The translations under genes were made by a program, and so were the position numbers. From the NCBI RefSeq assembly GCF_900635775.1, contig NZ_LR134167.1, forward strand, positions 248,001 through 312,000: DNA of 64,000 nt, written 5' to 3'. The notes below the pieces were generated by a model. The model made no database searches, was not told the origin of the DNA, and saw only the letters and a program-made list of their open reading frames with translations. Below, in pieces: positions 14,621 through 21,201 of this stretch. The stretch's first letter is position 1, and the number at the start of each line of letters is the position of its first letter. Origin of the DNA: Avibacterium volantium. Its GTDB lineage: Bacteria > Pseudomonadota > Gammaproteobacteria > Enterobacterales > Pasteurellaceae.

Positions 14621-16810
14621 TTATTCTTCGGGTTTTTCGGTTTCTTCGATCAATGCGGGATAGACGATAAAAAAGCGTTTTCCCTTGCTGTTGATATACC
14701 GTTCTAATTGTGTAGGCACTTTGTGCTGATAGGGTCTTTGTTTTTGTTCCGTGCCAGTTTTTAGCATTTGGTGCTTTTCCATTGCTTCATAAACTAACTT
14801 GCGGGGAAATTCGCTTTCTTTAATCACGTCTTTAAAGGCTTTAGGGTGAATATAAAAATGCTCAATTTCACCGCAAAAGCCATCTAGAATGCGATAGCCC
14901 AAGATTTTTTGAATAATCCGCTGCGTGGCGGGTTCAGGAACTTGAATAAAGCCGCTTTCTGCGTTTTCGTCAAGCCAGCCATTAAAGAATTCTATGATTT
15001 TTTCTTCTTCCCGTTCGCCTGTGCCGTAATCGATGTGCCAATCATTGAACGATTGAATTAAGCATTCCCGATTATCCGCTTCCGCCCATAAGGTTAAATG
15101 CCGTGCGGTCTGTAAAGCGGTTTCTAATATGGCAAAATTGCTTGCTACCCGTTGCACCTGTGCGGCGGTGTTATTGGCTAGGCGTTCCGCCCATTCGGTT
15201 TTATAGCGTTGATATTCTGCTTTGATAAAGGCTTTATTTTCAGCAATGTATTTGATCCATTCACGCCCCACTACGCCATAATGATTTAGGCTGGCTTCGT
15301 TCAGGTGGTCGGCGTGGGCTTTATTGTTGGCAAAGCCGTGTAGGTGATTGGCTTCAATTAAAGGAATATTCAAAAGCCGCACTAATTGGCCTGCATTAAT
15401 GTTTACCCCTTTGGATTGCAAAAAGCCTTCTACGTCTTTTTCACCCGTTGAAAGTGCGGTGATTTTCCAGCGTGAAAGCTCATCATTGCCGCCTTCTTTC
15501 ATTCCTTTGGCCCGCCCTTTTTCATTGAAAAGTGAATAGGCGATATTTTCCACGTCATAAATCTTTTTGGCTTGCCCTAATTCATCAAGGGTAATAAAGC
15601 CGTCATTTCTGGCTGCCGCTTCGTTATTTAGGGCGGTGGCTGTGGTGTTCCAGCTTAAATCAATTAAATCAGGGTTGCCATAAAGACTATTGGCAATGTT
15701 AAGCGTGGTTGTTTTCCCCTTACTTGAAGAATTAAATAAATGAACGCCAAAACTTTTTGCATTAATCAGGCGTAAAAGCGGGCTAGCTAAGGCGGTAGCA
15801 ATGCCTAACATCATAGACGTGTTTTTGTTGGCATAGCGGGCAATTTCTTGCTGCCAGCTTTCAAGCGTGCCTTTGGTGTCATAGCCGCCCGCATTGGCGC
15901 TTTTGTTTTTGAAGATAATAGGTTGGCTAGGTTCGCCCAAAATCTCACCGCTAGGCAATAAATACGCCCCATTATGCCAACCTGTGGAATGTGTAACCGC
16001 CCAAGATTGCACATTTAGCCCCAAGGCGTGAAAATGCTCAACAAGGTTTTGTGCAATCCCTGTTTTCGGTGTCATTTTAAAGCCTTGGTTTTTGAGCAAT
16101 CGCCAAGCGGTATCAGTACCAAAATCACCGCAATTTATGGCTTCAATGCGGGGTTCTTTTTCGTCTGGGTTGTGCCATTGGAAAATATAGAAATAATCGC
16201 CGTTTTCATTTTTACCTTTGCCGACTAATTCCAGTTTATCGCAGATCCATTTCAAATCTTCCCGCAGCACTTCGCCCGTATCTTTGTCTAGCTTTGGCAC
16301 AACATAGAAAAGCCCTTCAAGTAGCCCGTTTTCTCTGTAATCAATGTAAGGCGATGTTTTCGGGGCGTTTTGGTCAATGCTGGCTTGTGCGATGATCTTT
16401 GCCGTTTCCGCTTCGCCTTTGCGTATGCGCTCAATATAGGGGCTAAAGTTTTCGATTAATTCCCCAGTTGCAACATTATGCAAAGAAACCACTTTTGCGG
16501 CGGTTTTGGTGGCTAAATTATGGCAAATTGCTGTGCGTTGGGGTTCGCTTAATTGCCCGCATTCAAACAGTTTAATGTATTCTTGCGTTTTTGGCGCAAG
16601 GGTTTGTGCGGGGATATTTTTAAGCGGATTTTCGCCAAAAATATAAGGCTTGAAATCGCAGCCTAATTTAAGCAAGTTTTCATTGAGCATTTGCCATAAT
16701 GTGCCGTTTCCGTTATCCCACGCTTGCCACGCTTCATCACCAATTAGAATGATTTGATCTTCTTGCGGTTTTGGTTTGGTTGGCTTGTATTTTCTCTTTC
16801 CGTTCATCAT
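14621..16810 (-). CDS. DUF927 domain replicative ATPase/helicase
   Basis: A 729-residue protein. The central part (about residues 160-460) matches the DUF927 family of phage and island ATPases: a Walker A-type loop SSSKGKTT at 361-368, Walker B ITLDE at 406-410, and the downstream SRWKITALSTGE sensor-like segment. The N terminus (1-150) is not recognisable; I see no primase or Toprim motif in it. The C-terminal 250 residues may contain a helicase lid and DNA-binding region. By analogy with P4 alpha it should drive element replication, but P4 alpha also carries a primase, and none is encoded here. Its ATG overlaps the stop of the preceding gene (ATGA-type coupling), and it ends the leftward early operon. 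Confidence 0.82.
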   Translation of the reverse strand: MMNGKRKYKPTKPKPQEDQIILIGDEAWQAWDNGNGTLWQMLNENLLKLGCDFKPYIFGENPLKNIPAQTLAPKTQEYIKLFECGQLSEPQRTAICHNLATKTAAKVVSLHNVATGELIENFSPYIERIRKGEAETAKIIAQASIDQNAPKTSPYIDYRENGLLEGLFYVVPKLDKDTGEVLREDLKWICDKLELVGKGKNENGDYFYIFQWHNPDEKEPRIEAINCGDFGTDTAWRLLKNQGFKMTPKTGIAQNLVEHFHALGLNVQSWAVTHSTGWHNGAYLLPSGEILGEPSQPIIFKNKSANAGGYDTKGTLESWQQEIARYANKNTSMMLGIATALASPLLRLINAKSFGVHLFNSSSKGKTTTLNIANSLYGNPDLIDLSWNTTATALNNEAAARNDGFITLDELGQAKKIYDVENIAYSLFNEKGRAKGMKEGGNDELSRWKITALSTGEKDVEGFLQSKGVNINAGQLVRLLNIPLIEANHLHGFANNKAHADHLNEASLNHYGVVGREWIKYIAENKAFIKAEYQRYKTEWAERLANNTAAQVQRVASNFAILETALQTARHLTLWAEADNRECLIQSFNDWHIDYGTGEREEEKIIEFFNGWLDENAESGFIQVPEPATQRIIQKILGYRILDGFCGEIEHFYIHPKAFKDVIKESEFPRKLVYEAMEKHQMLKTGTEQKQRPYQHKVPTQLERYINSKGKRFFIVYPALIEETEKPEE

Positions 16811-17058
16811 AACTTAACCTCTGATGTAACCAATTCACTTAATTGAGAATGTATTTCCTCTTGCAGGCTTTCTAAGCGTTTTAGGTAAACTTGTTCTATC
16901 TGCGCCATTGCATTTACTCGCTCTAATTTTTCACTAGCGTCTTCACCTAAATTGAATGCCGCTAAAGTTTCATAAAAATAAGGAAATGTTGCTAAGTTTC
17001 CTAATTCAGCGCTAAATTGCTCATTCAGTGCTTGAATGTGTTGTAATTTATTTTTCAT
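16807..17058 (-). CDS. hypothetical small protein of the satellite early operon
   Basis: An 83-residue, largely helical acidic protein with no recognised domain. Its C-terminal half is rich in Glu, Leu and Gln and could form a short coiled coil. Start and stop both overlap neighbouring genes by 4 bp (ATGA at each junction), so it is part of a tightly coupled operon with the DUF927 ATPase, possibly as an accessory replication factor. Confidence 0.7.
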   Translation of the reverse strand: MKNKLQHIQALNEQFSAELGNLATFPYFYETLAAFNLGEDASEKLERVNAMAQIEQVYLKRLESLQEEIHSQLSELVTSEVKL

Positions 17059-17411
17059 TCTAGCCCCCTATTTTGGCTAATTTGAGTGGGTAAGCCGTTG
17101 ATAATGGCTTGCAATGAATGTGTTACGCCACGCAAATTTCCATTATGTAAATACACTTTAGCGGCATTGAAGAAGTGTTCTACAAAGTGAACGCCTAGTT
17201 GAGCTTGCTCATCTGTTAATATCTCATCGATATAAAACCTTGCTTCTGTATTTTGTGCATAAGTTGGAATATATGCCGTTAATTCCACGCTTTTTAAGCA
17301 ATGTTTTGCCTCTTCTAACTGGTTAGCTTTTAGCGCTTTCTTTGTTTCTGCGAGAAAGTGCTCAATGATTTTTACTTTTTCTGTAAGGTTTTCTGGTGTG
17401 AGATTACGCAT
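17055..17411 (-). CDS. hypothetical protein of the satellite early operon
   Basis: A 118-residue protein of unknown function, predicted mostly alpha-helical. The start is put at the ATG for MRNLTPENL (17411), which overlaps the end of the upstream Icd-like frame by 8 bp; the frame also stays open to 17435 within that gene. It is translationally coupled to the next gene through a 4-bp overlap. No motif suggests an enzyme. Confidence 0.7.
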   Translation of the reverse strand: MRNLTPENLTEKVKIIEHFLAETKKALKANQLEEAKHCLKSVELTAYIPTYAQNTEARFYIDEILTDEQAQLGVHFVEHFFNAAKVYLHNGNLRGVTHSLQAIINGLPTQISQNRGLE

Positions 17412-17547
17412 AGCGCACCCCCTTAATGCGGGCAAAGCAAATCGCCTCTTGTGGGGTGAGGTTTAGGAATTGGCGCGCGTGCGCTTCGCTTTTGGCATAG
17501 GTTGAAACGTGTAGGCGAGAGCCGACTAATTGGAATTTGTAGATCAT
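17404..17547 (-). CDS. 47-residue Icd/Kil-like product under antisense-RNA control
   Basis: An internal ATG at 17547 opens a 47-codon gene in the same frame as the longer Ash/Icd-like frame. An AAAGGA ribosome binding site lies 9 nt upstream and falls inside seqC, the segment complementary to the CI-like RNA. This mirrors P4, where the CI RNA pairs with seqC just ahead of the first early gene, and P1, where C4 RNA blocks translation in the icd/ant transcript. The product is small and basic with no motif; toxicity to cell division is inferred from the Icd/Kil analogy only. Its stop overlaps the next gene by 8 bp. Confidence 0.5.
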   Translation of the reverse strand: MIYKFQLVGSRLHVSTYAKSEAHARQFLNLTPQEAICFARIKGVRYA

Positions 17548-17955
17548 TGCTGATAGTCCTTTGGTTGATTGATTAAAGGCTATCGCGAAACTTCTCACGG
17601 TTTGGCGATAGCGTGTAGCAGGGTGAGAAACTAGTACCAAAGGAAAACTAGCCAATCGCAAGGATTGCCCACTACACGCCATCATAGAGAGAATTACCGC
17701 TGGGCGGTTTTTTTTGGGTGTGTGAAATCTACGAACAAAAAAAGCACGGGTTGGCGTGCTGTTCGCCTTTGGTATATTCAGCTTCTCACGGCTGGCTTTC
17801 GATTTTGCGAAAGCGGGGAAAGCATAATTTGAAGCTTGGGCATTTGTCAATAAATATGCGTGAATAATTGAAAATAAGTTGTTATTTTTTCTTATTAGTG
17901 TAATATTACTCATTGATTTATGGTTATTTTTAATCATAATGAAACAATCCTTCAT
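17404..17955 (-). CDS. Ash/Icd-like open frame spanning the immunity locus
   Basis: A 183-residue open frame whose middle (STPTRAFFVRRFHTPKK) and end (MIYKFQLVGSRLHVSTYAKSEAHARQFL) resemble proteins annotated as Ash or host cell division inhibitor Icd-like in P1/P4-related elements. Its central third is read across a structured RNA locus (seqA, CI-like RNA, seqC at 17558-17791). The long-form start at 17955 lies upstream of the strong promoter at 17821-17850, so transcripts from that promoter could not make the full protein. In this family part of the apparent protein conservation may reflect RNA conservation. The product more likely to be made is the 47-residue internal form listed separately. 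Confidence 0.5.
   Translation of the reverse strand: MKDCFIMIKNNHKSMSNITLIRKNNNLFSIIHAYLLTNAQASNYAFPAFAKSKASREKLNIPKANSTPTRAFFVRRFHTPKKNRPAVILSMMACSGQSLRLASFPLVLVSHPATRYRQTVRSFAIAFNQSTKGLSAMIYKFQLVGSRLHVSTYAKSEAHARQFLNLTPQEAICFARIKGVRYA
17558..17600 (-). promoter_or_regulatory. seqC-like target of the immunity RNA
   Basis: On the minus strand GTGAGAAGTTTC begins this element and ACCAAAGG ends it. Both ends are complementary to the CI-like RNA (seqB). The AAAGGA at its end is the likely ribosome binding site of the 47-residue gene, so pairing would block translation. Confidence 0.65.
17610..17680 (-). ncRNA. P4 CI-like immunity antisense RNA
   Basis: A 71-nt segment closed by a 9-bp stem (GGCGTGTAG at 17680-17672 with CTACACGCT at 17618-17610). 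Inside it, minus strand, is seqB: CCTTTGGTACTAG followed by TTTCTCAC (17643-17623). SeqB is complementary to seqA upstream (17766-17791) and seqC downstream (17558-17600). Size, closing stem, order (promoter, seqA, CI RNA, seqC) and complementarity match the CI RNA of satellite P4, a processed RNA of about 69 nt that shuts off the early operon by promoting termination. The RNA itself is predicted, not observed. Confidence 0.72.
17766..17791 (-). promoter_or_regulatory. seqA-like target of the immunity RNA
   Basis: On the minus strand CCGTGAGAAGCTG at one end and ACCAAAGG at the other, matching the complement of seqB with a few extra bases in the middle. It lies in the leader just after the predicted promoter and a GCTTTCG/CGAAAGC hairpin (about 17795-17815). 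Confidence 0.65.
17821..17850 (-). promoter_or_regulatory. strong promoter of the satellite early/immunity transcript
   Basis: On the minus strand a perfect TTGACA (17850-17845) and TATGCT (17826-17821) are separated by 18 bp. Transcription would start near 17814 and run through seqA, the CI-like RNA and seqC into the early genes, as from the P4 PLE promoter. Confidence 0.65.
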
Positions 17956-17989
17956 AAATCCTTACCTTGTTGGTTATTAAGGGGAACTT

Positions 17990-18023
17990 AAAGCGCACGA
18001 TTGGCAGATCACAGGTGCGCTTT
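17990..18023. terminator. stem-loop between the Ogr-like gene and the early operon
   Basis: A 9-bp stem AAAGCGCAC / GTGCGCTTT with a 16-nt loop. The T run is longer on the + strand, but the hairpin lies where the leftward regulatory operon should end. Confidence 0.5.
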
Positions 18024-18047
18024 TTCTTTGCCTGAATTTTGCCCCGT

Positions 18048-18257
18048 TCATTTGGGATCTTGTTGCCATTTATGGCTGGGTGTAACCGGTTTAAATACGC
18101 CTTTTTTAATGTCGCTTAATTGGGCGGTGATTGTGCCTTTAATATCGCATTCCACGCAGTAAACAAGGGCTTGTGTTACGCACGCGCTGGGGCGTTCTGA
18201 TGTGCGGATATTTAATGCTTTTCCACATTCTGGGCATTGAATTTTTAAACCTTTCAT
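18048..18257 (-). CDS. Ogr/Delta-like zinc-finger transcriptional activator
   Basis: A 69-residue protein with the Ogr/Delta layout: CPECG near the N terminus, then RTSERPSACVTQALVYCVEC and the hydrophobic segment KGTITAQLSDI. The two CxxC pairs (CPEC, CVEC) should bind zinc. In P2 and P4 these proteins (Ogr, Delta) activate late promoters of the phage and its satellite. The start is set at MKGLKIQC, overlapping the previous stop by 4 bp; the open frame continues to 18284 inside the neighbour. This is the third gene of a coupled set AlpA-like/74-residue protein/Ogr-like. Confidence 0.75.
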   Translation of the reverse strand: MKGLKIQCPECGKALNIRTSERPSACVTQALVYCVECDIKGTITAQLSDIKKGVFKPVTPSHKWQQDPK

Positions 18258-18478
18258 TTTTTTCCTGCCATTTCTTGCTTGCACATTTCAATTAATTGCT
18301 TTTTCTGTGCCGTGGTGAAGCCATTCATTAATTTGAAAAGGTGGGCTCTGAAAGATGCTGGATTTTTTAGCGTATCCTCTCTTTGAATATCCATATAAAG
18401 AAAAAACATTACAATTAATTGTTCTTCCATTCCCAAATGAATAAATGCGCGAATAAATTCGATTTGTTCTTTTTTCAT
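18254..18478 (-). CDS. hypothetical 74-residue satellite protein
   Basis: A small helical protein beginning MKKEQIEFIRAFIHLG with a hydrophobic central helix (EQLIVMFFLYMDI) and a Lys-rich end. No family recognised. It overlaps its neighbours by 4 bp on both sides (ATGA junctions), which fixes the start at 18478 and ties it to the AlpA-like and Ogr-like genes. Confidence 0.65.
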   Translation of the reverse strand: MKKEQIEFIRAFIHLGMEEQLIVMFFLYMDIQREDTLKNPASFRAHLFKLMNGFTTAQKKQLIEMCKQEMAGKK

Positions 18479-18660
18479 TGCGGTGTTTCCTTGTTTGGGT
18501 TGTTGTGATCTAACCACGCTTGCACGTCTTCTAATTGCCATAAGCTACGTTTGCCAATTTTGATCGGCTTTGGAAAATCGCCTGATTTGACGAGATGATA
18601 GATTTTTGTTCTGCCGCCGATTTTCATTGCTTGTAATTCTTTTAAGGTTAAAAGCGTCAT
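18475..18660 (-). CDS. AlpA-family regulator (second copy)
   Basis: A 61-residue helix-turn-helix protein. LTLKELQAMKIGGRTKIYHLVKSGDFPKPIKIGKRSLWQLEDVQAWLD has the AlpA/MerR-like winged-helix pattern, with the (G/S)R..(I/V)Y turn and the FPKP..IG..W..EDV.AW signature. Such proteins act as excisionases or activators of integrase genes in P4-like elements (P4 Vis is one). The AAAGGAG site 8 nt upstream supports the start. It opens a three-gene overlapping operon downstream of the capsid gene. Confidence 0.8.
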   Translation of the reverse strand: MTLLTLKELQAMKIGGRTKIYHLVKSGDFPKPIKIGKRSLWQLEDVQAWLDHNNPNKETPQ

Positions 18661-18681
18661 TGTGTTTACTCCTTTAAAATT

Positions 18682-18705
18682 GGCGTAACCTTGGGCGGTT
18701 ACGCC
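18682..18705 (-). terminator. hairpin after the capsid gene
   Basis: A perfect 9-bp stem GGCGTAACC / GGTTACGCC with a 6-nt loop, immediately after the capsid stop. Only a short T tract follows on the minus strand, so read-through into the AlpA-like gene is possible. Confidence 0.55.
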
Positions 18706-18712
18706 GCGAAAA

Positions 18713-19702
18713 TTAGCCTAAAATCACCATTGCGGGATCTATGGCCGCCATTAAGCCCAAATCTTCAACTACATAGCATTCAAAGCGCCAATAGCTCACA
18801 ACTTCCCGCTTTCTTTCGTCATCTTGTCGGATTGAATAGCGCCCGCTGCGGTTATGCGTGTAAAGGCTTAAATTCTGTAATGTCGTGACTACTGCGCCAT
18901 AAAGTGGAAATTGTGGCGGGATGAGGGTTTTCATTCCGCCGAATTGGTTAGTGATATAGTGATTTTGCAAACCTGCTTTATCCTGCTCTGCTGGGGTTGC
19001 GCTGGTGATCGGCTGCTCTTCCCGTGCCAATAACCCAGCCCCGACTAAAAAGACAAGATCGTTGCGGTTTCTGTGGTGTTCATCTAATTGATTTCTTAGG
19101 GCAATGGCTAAGGCATCTAAATTGGCATAATCAGCATTTTCACCAAAGATTTTTAGTTTGCCGTTTTTGCCCGTGGCTTTCACATTTTCAGGCTTTTGCT
19201 CGGCAAGCAAAGCTAGCCAGCCTTTATTTACGTCAGAAAGATCAACGGCTGCCGTATTTTGCGCAACGCTTTTACCCGCCCAGCCGATTTGCATAATATT
19301 GGCCGCGATTTGGTCTAAAACAAATTCATCAATCAACTGATCAAATTTTTCTGGGTAAAGGTTGAAAACATCTACCATTCCCCATTTCAATGTAATGCCG
19401 CTATCTGTTTCATACACTTGATAGCCGTCTTCGTGATCAGATTGTTCAATGATATGGCGTTCTAGGTATTGTCGCCCTGTGATATTGGGCTTGAGAGGCC
19501 CGAAAATTTTCCGCCCTTGCTCGTTATGAACGGGGATTGCGTTAATTGCTTTGAGGAAATCAGAACGCTGGGTAATTTTTTCAAGCATTGCTTGAACTTC
19601 GTATTTCTCTAGCGAGAAAGCGTCTTTATTGTACTGATCTTCAGCATTAAACTGCTTTGCCTTGTTTTTTCTGTATTGGTGAAGTGCGGTTAAAAAATCC
19701 AT
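18713..19702 (-). CDS. P2-family phage major capsid protein (GpN-like)
   Basis: A 329-residue protein matching phage P2 GpN along its length (P2 GpN is 357). Shared blocks include the N-terminal QRSDFLKAINAIPV, KGWLALLAEQ (about 160-169), DYANLDALAIALRNQL (191-206), DLVFLVGAGLLA (215-226), TLQNLSLYTHNRSGRYSI and the terminal CYVVEDLGLMAAID. The ATG at 19702 has TAGGAG 7 nt upstream and gives a P2-like N terminus; the open frame continues to 19732. In P2, GpN (HK97 fold) builds the T=7 head and P4 Sid shrinks it to T=4. Here the capsid gene stands alone, without scaffold/protease, portal or terminase, so it probably substitutes or modifies a helper phage head. An uptake sequence lies at its 5' end, suggesting long residence in this family. 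Confidence 0.85.
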   Translation of the reverse strand: MDFLTALHQYRKNKAKQFNAEDQYNKDAFSLEKYEVQAMLEKITQRSDFLKAINAIPVHNEQGRKIFGPLKPNITGRQYLERHIIEQSDHEDGYQVYETDSGITLKWGMVDVFNLYPEKFDQLIDEFVLDQIAANIMQIGWAGKSVAQNTAAVDLSDVNKGWLALLAEQKPENVKATGKNGKLKIFGENADYANLDALAIALRNQLDEHHRNRNDLVFLVGAGLLAREEQPITSATPAEQDKAGLQNHYITNQFGGMKTLIPPQFPLYGAVVTTLQNLSLYTHNRSGRYSIRQDDERKREVVSYWRFECYVVEDLGLMAAIDPAMVILG

Positions 19703-19833
19703 TGTTTTTCTCCTATCTGTGGTTAGTGTCAAAAAATCAAAAAAGTGTTTTTTCTACGCTCGCCAAAGCCGAAAACTGCTTTTTTTGTTTGCGGGGGGAA
19801 TGGTAGGAAGAAATGGAAATATTGAATATAAAA

Positions 19834-19865
19834 AAACCTAGTTTAGAATATTCTAAACTAGGTTT
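19834..19865 (-). terminator. perfect 32-bp palindrome acting as terminator
   Basis: AAACCTAGTTTAGAAT is followed directly by its exact reverse complement, and by TTTTTT on the minus strand just after the 392-codon gene. It separates that gene from the capsid gene. Confidence 0.85.
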
Positions 19866-19880
19866 AGATAATTGAAAGGT

Positions 19881-21059
19881 TTATAGAAATTGTTCAAGAT
19901 TTCTAATTGGATTCGATTTTCCTCTATATTTTCCTATATTATTTTCCTTTAGATATTTTCTTACAGTAACAAGCGATATCTCAAAATTTTCTTTCAGATA
20001 GTTCTTGTTATTTATAAGCTCAACAACGGCTTCAGCAATTCTATCTCTATTTCTACTTGGATAACGTTCAAATATTTTTCTTGCAAGTTCTATTATCTTG
20101 TCTTTATTTTTACTTGGTCGCCCTCCTTTGTTTTTATTAGATTGAATTTCTTCAAATTCCTCATTCTGTGCTTCAGCTTGCAAATAATAAGGGACTTCAT
20201 TTAGTTCAAATATTTTTACCGTGCCTGTATCTAATAAAACGTTTTCTTTTCTAATTAAAGTGGGGTTTATTATTCTTGTAGGATTTTTCCATTCTTCAAT
20301 AAAATTCTCAAAGCTATTTAGGTTTCTAATTGGTTTCCCACCTTTAATAAATAATTCTAATTCTTCTGGGACGATGAAGATAGAATCTTTATTTAGGGTT
20401 ATGAGCTGCTTATTATTGAAATTTCTCCCATCAACCACAAAACCGAATCCATTTTCTATATTATCAGCCCTTGAGGGGCGAAAAGTTACCGCTTCAAGGT
20501 TTATTATTGGATCTTGCTCATCAATAAGTATTTCTTCAAAATCATTAAAATCAATTGCAAAAAAACCGTTTAATTTTTCAATGTTAGTTCTGATATCAAC
20601 GTTATATTCATTATTTACCAGCCCATCATAAGTAGGAATTTCATTAACTTTGGAGAAGACTTCTTCTGAATCACTTAAACCATCTTCAGAAATTAAACAA
20701 TCTTCTTTCATTTGCTCAAAAAACTTTTCAAAATCGAATTCATCCCTTAATATCGCCTTGAATCTTTCTGTTTTTAAAAAGTCGGTTTTACCTTTGTATC
20801 CTTGCCAGCAATGAATATCTATATTATATAAATCGTCTAATACATTATTTAGATTTGAATTGTGAATATTTAATTTGAATTCTTTATTGTTAATATTTTC
20901 AAAATCAATTCTTACAGAAAGTTCTAATAGCCCCTGATTTGCATAATGTAACAAATCCCCACTTGTTATTATTTGATTTGTTTCTTGGCTTAATTTATCT
21001 GCACCTTGTTGCAAACTATACCATTTCCTAGGCGGTAAATTTATTTTTTGCTGTGTCAT
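19881..21059 (-). CDS. unknown 392-residue satellite protein with C-terminal DNA-binding features
   Basis: No family recognised with confidence. The N terminus (KWYSLQQGADKLSQETNQIITSGDLLHYANQGLLEL) looks like the helix-turn-helix-like leading segment found in other island-encoded proteins. The middle is acidic and Asn-rich. Residues about 315-325 hold GGRPSKNKDK, an AT-hook-like motif, and the last 70 residues (RIAEAVVELINNKNYLKENFEISLVTVRKYLKEN) form a plausible helix-turn-helix. It has its own upstream region with two short inverted repeats and its own terminator, and is more AT-rich than its neighbours. A sequence-specific regulator is the best guess. Confidence 0.6.
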   Translation of the reverse strand: MTQQKINLPPRKWYSLQQGADKLSQETNQIITSGDLLHYANQGLLELSVRIDFENINNKEFKLNIHNSNLNNVLDDLYNIDIHCWQGYKGKTDFLKTERFKAILRDEFDFEKFFEQMKEDCLISEDGLSDSEEVFSKVNEIPTYDGLVNNEYNVDIRTNIEKLNGFFAIDFNDFEEILIDEQDPIINLEAVTFRPSRADNIENGFGFVVDGRNFNNKQLITLNKDSIFIVPEELELFIKGGKPIRNLNSFENFIEEWKNPTRIINPTLIRKENVLLDTGTVKIFELNEVPYYLQAEAQNEEFEEIQSNKNKGGRPSKNKDKIIELARKIFERYPSRNRDRIAEAVVELINNKNYLKENFEISLVTVRKYLKENNIGKYRGKSNPIRNLEQFL

Positions 21060-21076
21060 TTCTACCCTCTCTTGAC

Positions 21077-21117
21077 TATGGTTTTATTTCCATAATTATA
21101 CTGTTTATTATTACAGT
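21077..21117. promoter_or_regulatory. two inverted repeats upstream of the 392-residue gene
   Basis: TATGG-N8-CCATA (21077-21094) and ACTGT-N8-ACAGT (21100-21117) have the same spacing and lie 20-60 bp before the start codon. They are candidate operators, possibly for autoregulation by the DNA-binding product of that gene. Confidence 0.4.
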
Positions 21118-21171
21118 TGTGAAGTGCTATATCGTGCTAGGCGGTGTAAATTGGAATGAGTAAAGAGAGAA

Positions 21172-21190
21172 AAGCCGCACAAGGCGGCTT
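21172..21190 (-). terminator. terminator of the coiled-coil/baseplate-like transcription unit
   Basis: A 7-bp stem AAGCCGC / GCGGCTT with a 5-nt loop, followed on the minus strand by TTTTCTC, 12 bp after the stop of the coiled-coil gene. Confidence 0.7.
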
Positions 21191-21201
21191 AATGGCGTGA
21201 A

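Noticed and set aside
17558..17791. Reading the CTTCTCACGG repeats as a simple direct repeat
   Set aside because: The arrangement of two direct copies and one complementary copy inside a stem-closed segment is fully explained by the seqA/seqB/seqC immunity model.
20221..20631. 136-codon + strand open frame opposite the 392-residue satellite gene
   Set aside because: It is the antisense shadow of an AT-rich gene, Ser/Phe-rich with no motif and no ribosome binding site.
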